This document shows, one piece after another, positions 7,336-15,788 of a DNA stretch of 49,478 bases. The notes under the pieces are model-generated. The model searched no databases and was not told the DNA's origin. It saw only the letters and a list, made by a program, of their open reading frames with translations. The number at the start of each line of letters is the position of its first letter. Positions within the stretch are counted from its first letter, which is position 1. A program made the position numbers and the translations under genes. Source of the DNA: Bradyrhizobium sp. cir1 (GTDB taxonomy: Bacteria > Pseudomonadota > Alphaproteobacteria > Rhizobiales > Xanthobacteraceae); assembly GCF_014198245.1 (NCBI RefSeq), contig NZ_JACIHE010000039.1:1-49478 (forward strand), given 5' to 3'.

Positions 7336-8301
7336 TCACACGCTCATGCGCTGGAACTGACCGGCCGAGCGGAAGCGCCAGAGATATTGCGGGGCGATCG
7401 CCTCAAGCGAATCGGCCGCGATTCCGAGCCCTTCCAGCGTCAGCCCCGCCGCCTTCGCCGCATCCGACACGACATTGTCGCGCTCGAGCAGCGTGACCTG
7501 GTCCGGCGTCAGCTTGAACGCGCCCGGCGCGAATTGCAGGAAGTTGGCCTGGAAGCGGGCGAGGCCGAACGGCAGCGGCACCAGCAGCCGCTTGCGGGCG
7601 GTGATTTCGAGGATCGCCTCGATGATCTCGCGCATGGTCAGCACTTCCGGCCCGCCGAGCTCGTAGGTCGCCCCCGCCTTGGCCTTGCCGTCGACGGCAT
7701 CGGCGATCGCGGTGGCGACGTCGCCGACATAGACCGGCTGCATCCGGGTACTCCCGCCGATCAGCGGCAGCACCGGCGACATCCGGGCCAGCGCCGCAAA
7801 GCGGTTGGTGAACTGGTCCTCGGGGCCGAACATCACGGAGGGGCGGAAGATCGTGGCTGAGGGCACCGCGGCCAGCACCGCCGCCTCGCCGGCCGCCTTG
7901 GCCCTGGCATAGTGCGAGGGCGACTGCGCATCGGCGCCGATCGCGGAGACATGCACGAGGCGCGCGCCGGCAGAAGCAGCCGCCTTGGCGACGGTCTCGG
8001 CGCCCTTGGCCTGGACGGCGTCGAAGGTCTGCGCGCCGCCCTCGGCGAGGATTCCGACCAGGTTGATCACGACATCCGAATCACGCAGCGCCGCCTCGAC
8101 CGAGGCCGGATAGCGCAGATTGGCCTGCACGACGTGGACCTGCCCGACCTTGCCGGAGGGCTGCAGGTATCCGGCCAGTTCCGGCCGCCGCACCGCAACA
8201 CGGATCCGGTAATCCCGCCGGCACAGCGCGCGGACGACATTCCGGCCCAAAAACCCCGATCCGCCGAAAACCGTAACGAGAGTTTCCAGATTCGATGCCA
8301 T
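7336..8301 (-). CDS. NDUFA9-like NAD(P)-binding protein (atypical SDR)
   Basis: A 321-residue atypical short-chain dehydrogenase of the complex I NDUFA9 family. It opens with a nucleotide-binding loop VFGGSGFLGRNVVRAL, then RIRVAVRRPE, VVINLVGIL, and VHVSAIGADAQSPSHYARAKAAGEAAV, where Ser and a YxxxK-like YARAK match the family. SATIFRPSVMFGPEDQFTNRFA and MQPVYVGDVATAIADA complete the signature. Bacterial members are linked with quinone or respiratory complex accessory functions, but the exact role is unclear. ATG at 8301 is chosen: AGGA sits about 11 bases upstream and the VFGGSGFLG loop begins a few residues later. The frame remains open further upstream to 8394 without homology. Confidence 0.85.
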   Translation of the reverse strand: MASNLETLVTVFGGSGFLGRNVVRALCRRDYRIRVAVRRPELAGYLQPSGKVGQVHVVQANLRYPASVEAALRDSDVVINLVGILAEGGAQTFDAVQAKGAETVAKAAASAGARLVHVSAIGADAQSPSHYARAKAAGEAAVLAAVPSATIFRPSVMFGPEDQFTNRFAALARMSPVLPLIGGSTRMQPVYVGDVATAIADAVDGKAKAGATYELGGPEVLTMREIIEAILEITARKRLLVPLPFGLARFQANFLQFAPGAFKLTPDQVTLLERDNVVSDAAKAAGLTLEGLGIAADSLEAIAPQYLWRFRSAGQFQRMSV

Positions 8302-8450
8302 GGGAGCCAATCCTGCGGGAAGAGTGCGTGATATCAGGCTTCTACCGGGCCGGTTTGCGATGTGCAATCCGCATCGCCAAAACCGGCCAAGCATGAATTG
8401 ACAACGGCGTCACCGAACCGTAGTAACCGCCTCCGTGCCCCAAACGGCAT

Positions 8451-8537
<87 letters not shown>

Positions 8538-8655
8538 TTTTGCGGGATTTCGACGCAAAATGGGGCTGCTCCCGATCAGTTGAGGTAGCAGGGCGGCGAT
8601 TCCCGCATCACGGTCGCGCCGCGGGCTCCTGTCGCGCCAACCCGGCCGCCGCCCC

Positions 8656-9927
8656 TCACACCACCCTCTTCCCCGTCCGCTCCGCCACCGCCTTCTGCAC
8701 GAAATACATCGCGACCAGCGTGATGATCGTCGTCATGACGACGACGTAGCCGATCCGGTCGAAATGGATCAGCGCGCCGTCGCCCGCCTGCGCGATGATC
8801 GCGCCGGCGAGCACCGAGCCGAGACCGCCGGAGAGCTGCTGGAGCGAGGCGCTGACGGCGCTGAACGAGCCGCGCTGGGTGGGGTCGGGGATCGCGGACA
8901 TCAGCGCCTGCGACGGGATCATGCGCGAGAAGATGCCGACGAACATCAGCACGTTCACGGTGATCGCAGTCACGAGCGAGACGTGGCCGAGATGGGTGTA
9001 GATCAGCACCATGACGACGGTCATCGCGCAGCCGAACACGAAGGTCGGATATTTGCCGAACGCGTCGCTGGCGCGGCCGACCAGCGGTCCGGTGACGATG
9101 CTGAACAGGCCGGACACGAGATAGATCGTCGGCAGATGCAGCATGTCGATGCCGAGATTGTGCACGGTGTAGGCGCTGGAGAACGGCATCAGCATGTAGC
9201 CGCCGGTCGCAAGCAGCGTCGTGACGGCGAAGGCCAGCGTGTAGCGCGGCTCGAAGACCGTCGCGATCAGATGGTGGAACGGATTTTTGTCCTGCTTCAG
9301 CTTCAGATGCGCGTCCACCGGCTCCATGACAAAGGCGATGATGGCGATCGTGACAATCGACAGGCCGACGATCGCGACGAAGCAGACCTGCCAGCTCCAG
9401 TGATTGGCGAGAAACAGCCCGGCCGGAATACCGAGCACCTGGCTCGCGGCGAACGCGGTCTGCACGAAGCCCATCACGCGGCCGCGTAAGTGTAGCGCGA
9501 ACAGGTCGGTGATGATGGCCAGCACGACCGAGCCGATCACGCCGCCGAACAATCCGGTCACGATCCGGCCGATCAGCAGCACATGGTAGTTCTGCGCCAT
9601 TGCGCAGAGCAGGGTGCCGAGCGTGAAGCCGACATAGAAGAACAGCAGCAGGCGCTTTCGGTCGAAGCGATCGGCGAAGCCGGCGGCGAGGATGCCCGAT
9701 AGTCCCGCGCTGAATGCGTAGGCCGACACCGCGACGCCGAACTGCCCGGCCGTGATGTTGAGCGCGGGCATCAGGATGGCGCCGAGCGGCGACATGATGA
9801 TGAAGTCGAGGATGATCGTGAACTGCGTGAACGCCAGCAGCGCGATCAGGAGCGCTTGGTAGCGCGAAAAGCCGCGCTGGCGCTCCTGTTGGTCGTCGAT
9901 CGGCGCGGCGAGCGTTTGTTCAGTCAT
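8656..9927 (-). CDS. MFS transporter, probable efflux permease
   Basis: A 423-residue major facilitator with about twelve hydrophobic helices. The loop between helices 2 and 3 reads AAGFADRFDRKRLLLFFY, a good match to the MFS GxxxDRxGRR motif, and the second half has a weaker equivalent in GPLVGRASDAFGKYPTF. A central hydrophilic stretch (VDAHLKLKQDKNPFHHLIATVFEPR) separates the two six-helix halves. The type resembles sugar-efflux or drug-efflux permeases, but no substrate can be named. The ATG at 9927 follows a weak ribosome site. No linked regulator gene is visible. Confidence 0.88.
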   Translation of the reverse strand: MTEQTLAAPIDDQQERQRGFSRYQALLIALLAFTQFTIILDFIIMSPLGAILMPALNITAGQFGVAVSAYAFSAGLSGILAAGFADRFDRKRLLLFFYVGFTLGTLLCAMAQNYHVLLIGRIVTGLFGGVIGSVVLAIITDLFALHLRGRVMGFVQTAFAASQVLGIPAGLFLANHWSWQVCFVAIVGLSIVTIAIIAFVMEPVDAHLKLKQDKNPFHHLIATVFEPRYTLAFAVTTLLATGGYMLMPFSSAYTVHNLGIDMLHLPTIYLVSGLFSIVTGPLVGRASDAFGKYPTFVFGCAMTVVMVLIYTHLGHVSLVTAITVNVLMFVGIFSRMIPSQALMSAIPDPTQRGSFSAVSASLQQLSGGLGSVLAGAIIAQAGDGALIHFDRIGYVVVMTTIITLVAMYFVQKAVAERTGKRVV

Positions 9928-10070
9928 CAGATTTCATTTCGCGGTGAGCGGGGCAGACGGTACGGGAAGCTCGCAACAGATAGGTATGCCCGTACGATTT
10001 TCACGGGGCGCTTGCGACAAGTTCCGCGAGTGTGTCGCAAACGCCTCTCGGTGGACGCCTTCCAGGACAG

Positions 10071-10370
10071 CTAGTCCTCCGGAAAGAGCAGCGGCTCGTA
10101 GTCTCGCGCGCCGTGAAGGATGTGGATCACCTCGATCACATCGTGACCGACCCGATAGAAGATCAAATAGTTTCCGAACGGCCGGCGGCGAATGCCCCGG
10201 TGCTCATAGCGCGGGACCAGCGGATAGGCGCGTGGCGCATCAGTAAGGGTTTCGCACTTCTCGCGCAGTCCCCGGATGAGCGTGAGCGCGCTCCGCGGGC
10301 TTTGCTCGACGATGTATGATGCGATGTCCTCGAGGTCGGCTTCGGCTTCCGCGGTGAGGACGACGATCAC
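10071..10370 (-). CDS. ParE/RelE-family toxin
   Basis: A 99-residue toxin of the RelE/ParE superfamily. MIVVLTAEAEADLEDIASYIVEQSPRSA is the usual first strand and helical hairpin, and the C-terminal strands are RYEHRGIRRRPFGNYLIFYRVGHDVIEVIHILHGARD, where GNYLIFYRV and VIHILHGARD match ParE proteins (DNA gyrase poisons in characterised members). It starts with GTG at 10370, which overlaps the stop of the antitoxin gene as GTGA, so expression is coupled to and follows the antitoxin. Whether it is active cannot be judged from sequence. Confidence 0.88.
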   Translation of the reverse strand: MIVVLTAEAEADLEDIASYIVEQSPRSALTLIRGLREKCETLTDAPRAYPLVPRYEHRGIRRRPFGNYLIFYRVGHDVIEVIHILHGARDYEPLLFPED

Positions 10371-10636
10371 GTTTGGTCCTTCTTGCGGCCCGTCTTGGCG
10401 GCGAGTTTTGCCTCCAGCCGGTCAAAAACCTCCGAGCTCGGCTTGGTCCGGCCTGCGTCCGCATCGTCGAGCCCGCGCGCGATTGCGGCGTCCAGCGCGG
10501 CGAGCCGCGCTTCGCGCTCCTGGATCAGCCGCACGCCCTCCCGCAGCACCTCACTCTTGGAGTGATAGCGACCCGACGCGACGAGCTTTGTTACAAAGTT
10601 TTCAAGGGCTTCGCCGAGATCTGCACTGACCGCCAT
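10367..10636 (-). CDS. ParD-like antitoxin (ribbon-helix-helix)
   Basis: An 89-residue antitoxin. MAVSADLGEALENFVTKLVASGRYHSKSEVLREGVRLIQEREARLAAL is a CopG/ParD ribbon-helix-helix DNA-binding domain with the characteristic GRYxSxSEVxREGLRLL pattern; the charged C-terminal half should wrap around the toxin. ATG at 10636 is chosen because GGAGAAG precedes it by about six bases; an in-frame TTG at 10654 is less likely. Such modules repress their own promoter, which would lie in 10637-10700 next to AT-rich sequence (ATAACTATTATTG near 10664-10676). Confidence 0.88.
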   Translation of the reverse strand: MAVSADLGEALENFVTKLVASGRYHSKSEVLREGVRLIQEREARLAALDAAIARGLDDADAGRTKPSSEVFDRLEAKLAAKTGRKKDQT

Positions 10637-10829
10637 GCTGCGCTTCTCCGTCAATATCCGCCTTAATAACTATTATTGAACGGCTGCTGCAGCAAGCGGC
10701 GAGCCGGCCGAAATCCAGCCGATTAAGTCGCCTTTAGCGAATGCTCGCATAGGGTTCCGGCCGTCCATGTCCCTGCTCCCCGGCCCGCCCCTGGGCCGGT
10801 CATGTCGCGCAGTTGAGAGCCTTTTTCGG

Positions 10830-12152
10830 ATGGAGCAGCCTGCCTGGAGTTACGATCCTGGCGTGCCCGAGCCGTCGGCAACCCCGGCGGCGTCGCGGAC
10901 GCTCGTCATCGATCTCGAAGGCGCCCTACTGCGATCCGAGCTGCTGATGGAGGCGCTGTTCTCCAGCCCCGGCCGCATGCTGGCCCGCTTCGGCGCGGGC
11001 GGACGGGCGGGCATGGCGGCGCTCACAGCGATCCTGGCGCGCGCCGAGATCGACTACGCCCATCTGCCCTATGATCCCGACGTGCTGAACCGGGCGCTGG
11101 CGGCGCGGGGGCGGGGTGAAAAGATCTATCTCGTCGCCGGACGTTTCGCCGAGCACGCCGCCGGCATCGCGGCGCATCTTGGTTTCGATGGCGTCGTCAC
11201 GCCGGCCGATCTCGCCGCGGGCAGCCTGCCGTTCGATCGGGCCGAGATCGAGCGCATCGGCACACGCACCAGCAACCGCGCGAGCCTGAAAACCTGGGCG
11301 AAGGCGCTGCGCGTCTACCAATACGCCAAGAACACGCTGGTGTTCGTGCCTGTTATCACCGCGCACCAGATGAATCTTGCGACGCTCGGCTACGCGCTGC
11401 TGGCGTTCCTGGCGTTCTCGGCCTGCGCCTCCGGCGCCTATCTGATGAACGATCTGCTCGATCTCGCCGCCGACCGGCAGCATCCGGCCAAGCGCCACCG
11501 CGCGCTCGCGGCCGGCGATCTCAAGATCTCGTCCGCGCTGTCGGCGATCCCCGTGCTGTGGCTGTTTGCGGTCGCAGCTTCCCTCTTCATCTCGCCGCTG
11601 TTCCTCGGCGTGCTCGGCGCCTATCTCGCCACCACGATCGCCTATTCGCTCGTGCTCAAGCGCAAGATGCTGGTCGACGTCGTCACGCTCGCCGGGCTCT
11701 ATAGCTTGCGCATCGTCGCCGGCGCCGTCGGTGTCGGCGTGGTGCTGTCGGAATGGCTGTTGATCTTCTCGCTGTTCGTGTTCACCTCACTGGCGCTGAT
11801 CAAGCGCTTCAGCGAGCTCAGCATGCGCGAGGGCGCCGGGCTCGCCGATCCCTCCAACCGCGATTACCGGATCACCGATCTGCATGTCATCGCCGCGATG
11901 GCGGCGGCGAGTGCCATGAACGCGGTGACCGTGTTCTCGCTCTATGTGTCCTCGTCCGCGGTGACGCCGCTTTACAGCCACCCCTGGATGCTGTGGCTCA
12001 TGACCCCGCTGCTGCTGTACTGGTTCGGCCGGGCCCTGATGATGGCGCATCGCCGCGAGATGCCGGATGATCCGATTTTGTACGCCTTCCGCGACGGCCC
12101 CAGCCGCACCACGGTGGCGGCGATGATCTGCATCATGCTGGCCGCGATCTGA
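10830..12152 (+). CDS. UbiA-family DPPR-synthase-like transferase with degenerate HAD N-terminus
   Basis: A membrane prenyltransferase of the subgroup that moves 5-phosphoribose from PRPP to polyprenyl phosphate. Signatures are NDLLDLAADRQHPAKRHRALAAG (the NDxxDxxxDxxHPxKRxR motif binding Mg-diphosphate) and YSLVLKRKMLVDVVTLAGLYSLRIVAGA (second aspartate-bearing motif), with about nine hydrophobic helices. The first ~150 residues resemble a HAD phosphatase fused to many such enzymes, but motif I reads DLEGAL (Asp28, Glu30) instead of DxDGT and no later GDxxxD motif is present, so phosphatase activity is doubtful. GAGAG precedes the ATG at 10830; an in-frame ATG at 10767 is possible. It fits the same pathway as the DprE1/DprE2-like genes 4 kb upstream. 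Confidence 0.82.
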   Translation: MEQPAWSYDPGVPEPSATPAASRTLVIDLEGALLRSELLMEALFSSPGRMLARFGAGGRAGMAALTAILARAEIDYAHLPYDPDVLNRALAARGRGEKIYLVAGRFAEHAAGIAAHLGFDGVVTPADLAAGSLPFDRAEIERIGTRTSNRASLKTWAKALRVYQYAKNTLVFVPVITAHQMNLATLGYALLAFLAFSACASGAYLMNDLLDLAADRQHPAKRHRALAAGDLKISSALSAIPVLWLFAVAASLFISPLFLGVLGAYLATTIAYSLVLKRKMLVDVVTLAGLYSLRIVAGAVGVGVVLSEWLLIFSLFVFTSLALIKRFSELSMREGAGLADPSNRDYRITDLHVIAAMAAASAMNAVTVFSLYVSSSAVTPLYSHPWMLWLMTPLLLYWFGRALMMAHRREMPDDPILYAFRDGPSRTTVAAMICIMLAAI

Positions 12153-12253
12153 GCGGGCGCTTGCGCGGCCTGCCCTGAGTGGATACATCGCGGTCAATCC
12201 GAAATGAGCCTATTGTGCCGACTGACCGATTTGACCCGAGGTTTTGAAACACC

Positions 12254-12868
12254 ATGACCGTACGCCTGCACCGCGGCGACCTGCCCGACCTGTCCCGCTA
12301 CACCACAGCGGTGGCGATCGACACCGAGACCATGGGGCTCAATCCGCACCGTGACCGGCTCTGCGTGGTGCAGCTCTCGCCCGGCGACGGCAGCGCCGAC
12401 GTGGTGCAGATCCCCAAGGGCCACACCGACGCGCCGAACCTGAAGGCCCTGCTGGCCAATCCGGCCATCACAAAGATCTTCCACTTCGCGCGGTTCGACG
12501 TCGCGGTGCTGTACCAGACCTTCGGCGTCATGACCGGGCCGATCTACTGCACCAAGATCGCCTCCCGCCTGACCCGCACCTATACCGACCGCCATGGCCT
12601 GAAAGACCTCGTGCGCGAGGTGCTCAATGTCGACCTCTCCAAGCAGCAGCAGTCCAGCGACTGGGGTTCCGACAGCCTGACCGAGCCGCAGCTCGCCTAC
12701 GCCGCCTCCGACGTGTTGCACCTGCATGCCCTGCGCGAGCGGCTCGATGCCATGCTGGTCCGGGAGGGCCGCACCCAGTTGGCCAAGGCCTGCTTCGACT
12801 TCCTGCCGACCCGCGCCCTGCTCGACCTCCAGGGCTGGGAGGAAGAGGACATCTTTGCGCATTCCTGA
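12254..12868 (+). CDS. nrnC: NanoRNase C (oligoribonuclease, DEDDy exonuclease)
   Basis: A 204-residue DEDDy 3'-5' exonuclease, the alphaproteobacterial replacement for Orn that degrades dinucleotides and very short RNA (and pGpG from c-di-GMP turnover). Catalytic residues are visible: Asp23 and Glu25 in AIDTETMGL, Asp82 in FHFARFD, Tyr149 and Asp153 in AYAASDVLHL. The family strings QLSPGDGSADVVQI, TRTYTDRHGLKDL, SKQQQSSDW and the C-terminal DIFAHS closely match NrnC as I recall it. It lacks the HRDC domains of full-length RNase D (about 370 residues), which favours NrnC over Rnd. It precedes lptC on the same strand, with GAGG 12 bases before the ATG. Confidence 0.9.
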   Translation: MTVRLHRGDLPDLSRYTTAVAIDTETMGLNPHRDRLCVVQLSPGDGSADVVQIPKGHTDAPNLKALLANPAITKIFHFARFDVAVLYQTFGVMTGPIYCTKIASRLTRTYTDRHGLKDLVREVLNVDLSKQQQSSDWGSDSLTEPQLAYAASDVLHLHALRERLDAMLVREGRTQLAKACFDFLPTRALLDLQGWEEEDIFAHS

Positions 12869-12994
12869 CGCCTGAGCGGCCCGCCCCGTTTCGGACACTT
12901 TCCTGCGGCCTCTCGCGGGCTGCACATTCGGTCGCCGCCGGGTACAATGGCGCGGCCTTCAACCGGACAAGGCGAGCGATCCTCTGGAGCAGCG

Positions 12995-13723
12995 GTGAAT
13001 TCGGCCCAGAATCCCACCTACGACGCCGCGCTTGCGGCGAAGTTTGCCAGCGCGGCGCGCCACAGCCGCCTGGTGCGGATTCTGCGCGTCGCGGTGCCGG
13101 CGACGGTGGCCGCGTCCATCGCCGCGATCGTCGCCGTCTCGACCTTCCTCAATCCCTTCACGATCCCGATCAAGCTCGACTCCGGAAATCTCGTGGTGAC
13201 TGGCACCAGGATCACGATGGAATCGCCGCATATGTCCGGCTTCACGCCGGACCGGCGGCCTTACGAGCTCTGGGCCAAGACGGCAACGCAGGATATCACC
13301 GACCCCGACCATGTCGATCTCGCCGATCTGCGCGCGAAGGTGCTGATGGAGGATCAGTCGACCCTGTTCCTCGATGCGCGCACCGGCCGCTTCGACAACA
13401 AGCAGCAGCAGCTCGATTTGCACAAGGACATCTTCCTGCGCACCTCGACCGGCTACGAGGCGCGGCTGAACTCCGCCTTCGTCGACATGAACAAGGGCAC
13501 GGTCTCCTCGGACGAGCGCGTCGACGTCAAGCTGACCAACGGCACGCTGACGGCGGATCGCCTGCGAATCACGGAGGGCGGCGATGTCATCCGCTTCGAA
13601 GGCAATGTGGTGATGCATCTGGACAAGCTCGACGACGGTGCGGCTGCGCAGCCTGCACCGCCCGAGCCAGCGCCGCCGGTGAAGACGCGCACGCCGCAAA
13701 ACAAGTCCGCCAATTCAAAGTGA
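12995..13723 (+). CDS. lptC: LPS export protein LptC
   Basis: Bitopic inner-membrane protein that passes lipopolysaccharide from the LptBFG extractor to LptA. After about 25 cytoplasmic residues a single membrane anchor (ILRVAVPATVAASIAAIVAVSTFLNPF) leads into a periplasmic beta-jellyroll, with TGTRITMESPHMSGFTPDRRPYELWAKTATQD and DRLRITEGGDVIRFEGNVVMHLD as recognisable LptC strands. The GTG at 12995 is preferred because GGAG lies five bases upstream; an in-frame ATG at 12947 has none. The protein ends in a Pro/Ala-rich tail. Its TGA overlaps the GTG that can start lptA, so the lpt genes are translationally coupled. Confidence 0.9.
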   Translation: MNSAQNPTYDAALAAKFASAARHSRLVRILRVAVPATVAASIAAIVAVSTFLNPFTIPIKLDSGNLVVTGTRITMESPHMSGFTPDRRPYELWAKTATQDITDPDHVDLADLRAKVLMEDQSTLFLDARTGRFDNKQQQLDLHKDIFLRTSTGYEARLNSAFVDMNKGTVSSDERVDVKLTNGTLTADRLRITEGGDVIRFEGNVVMHLDKLDDGAAAQPAPPEPAPPVKTRTPQNKSANSK

Positions 13724-14466
13724 TTTTCATGATCAGGATTTTTCCGCGCAACGAGGACAAGCGGTGCGCCATCATCGGTGCGGCCGCGCTGGCCTTCGGC
13801 GTCGCGCTGGTCGCTGGCGGTGCGGCCATCGCGCAGAGCACGATGCAGGGCGTCCCGAACGCGATGCAGGGCTTCTCGCAGAACCGCGATCAGCCGATCC
13901 AGATCGAGGCCGCATCGCTCGAGATGCGCGACAAGAAGAAGGAGGCGACCTTCGCGGGCAATGTGAAGGTCGTGCAGGGCGACACCACCATGACCTCGAA
14001 GACGCTGGTGGTGTTCTACGAGTCGAGCAGTGACAAGCCCGCGCCGGCGCAGCCTGCGGCGAAGGGGACCAAGGGAGCGCCGATGCAGTCGGCGACACCA
14101 GGGCCCGGCGGCGCCTCGTCGATCAAGCGGCTGGAGGCGCGCGGCAATGTGGTGGTCACGCAGAAGGATCAGGTGGTGACCGGCGAGACCGCCGTGTTCG
14201 ACACCAAGACCAATCTCATCACGATGCTCGGCGGCAGCGGCGGCCAGGTGGTCCTGACGCAATGCAAGAACGTGCTGCGCGGCGACCGCCTGATGGTCGA
14301 CATGACCACGGGCGTCTCGCGGGTGGAGTCGGACAGCGGCAGGGTGCAGGCCCTGCTGCCGCAGGGTGGCGGCAATGATTGCGGCTCGGGGGGCCAGGGA
14401 GGCCAAGGAGGCAAGCCCGCCGCGGGGTCGCCTTTGCAGCTGCCTGGCGCAAGTAAACCGAAGTAA
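13720..14466 (+). CDS. lptA: LPS transport periplasmic protein LptA
   Basis: Periplasmic bridge protein carrying LPS to the outer membrane. A signal peptide (CAIIGAAALAFGVALVAGGAAIAQ, cut after AIA) precedes the OstA-like jellyroll: QPIQIEAASLEMRDKKKEATFAGNVKVVQGDTTMTSKTLVVFYE is the standard LptA repeat unit, and IKRLEARGNVVVTQKDQVVTGETAVFDTK is the second. A Pro/Ala/Lys linker of about 35 residues separates them, and a Gly-rich tail (GSGGQGGQGG) closes the protein. GTG at 13720 overlaps the lptC stop; ATG at 13729 is the other possible start. The same-strand lptB gene begins 212 bases downstream. Confidence 0.9.
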   Translation: MIFMIRIFPRNEDKRCAIIGAAALAFGVALVAGGAAIAQSTMQGVPNAMQGFSQNRDQPIQIEAASLEMRDKKKEATFAGNVKVVQGDTTMTSKTLVVFYESSSDKPAPAQPAAKGTKGAPMQSATPGPGGASSIKRLEARGNVVVTQKDQVVTGETAVFDTKTNLITMLGGSGGQVVLTQCKNVLRGDRLMVDMTTGVSRVESDSGRVQALLPQGGGNDCGSGGQGGQGGKPAAGSPLQLPGASKPK

Positions 14467-14677
14467 ATTCAACGGCTTGTTCCGGAAGCTCCCGATCCGA
14501 GGTTGAAGCTTGCCCGGCGAGACTGTATCTAGCGCGAAGGGCTTTCGAAGCGGGGTCCGCCGCTTACCGGGCGTGTTTCATTGGGCATGGGACATCCCTT
14601 CACTCATGCTGCGTCGGCGAATCGATAGGGCCGGGGCGGCATATCGCGCGAATGCCGCGAAAAGCTAGAAGGCGGGG

Positions 14678-15697
<1,020 letters not shown>

Positions 15698-15770
15698 CTT
15701 TTTTTTGCGCTACGTCAAGCCGTGTACATCGGGCTCAGACTAGGATAAGCAAAAATCGGACCAATTTTTT

Positions 15771-15786
15771 GGGAACGGTTCTTGCT
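15771..15786 (+). promoter_or_regulatory. Sigma-54 -24/-12 element overlapping the rpoN start
   Basis: gGGaACGgttcTTGCT matches the TGGCACG-N4-TTGCW consensus at 10 of 12 defined positions, with GG-N10-GC spacing exact (GG 15772-15773, GC 15784-15785). The GC is only three bases from the rpoN ATG, so a transcript from here would begin inside the gene. Polymerase bound here would more likely block rpoN expression than drive it. Prediction from sequence. Confidence 0.7.
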
Positions 15787-15788
15787 TC

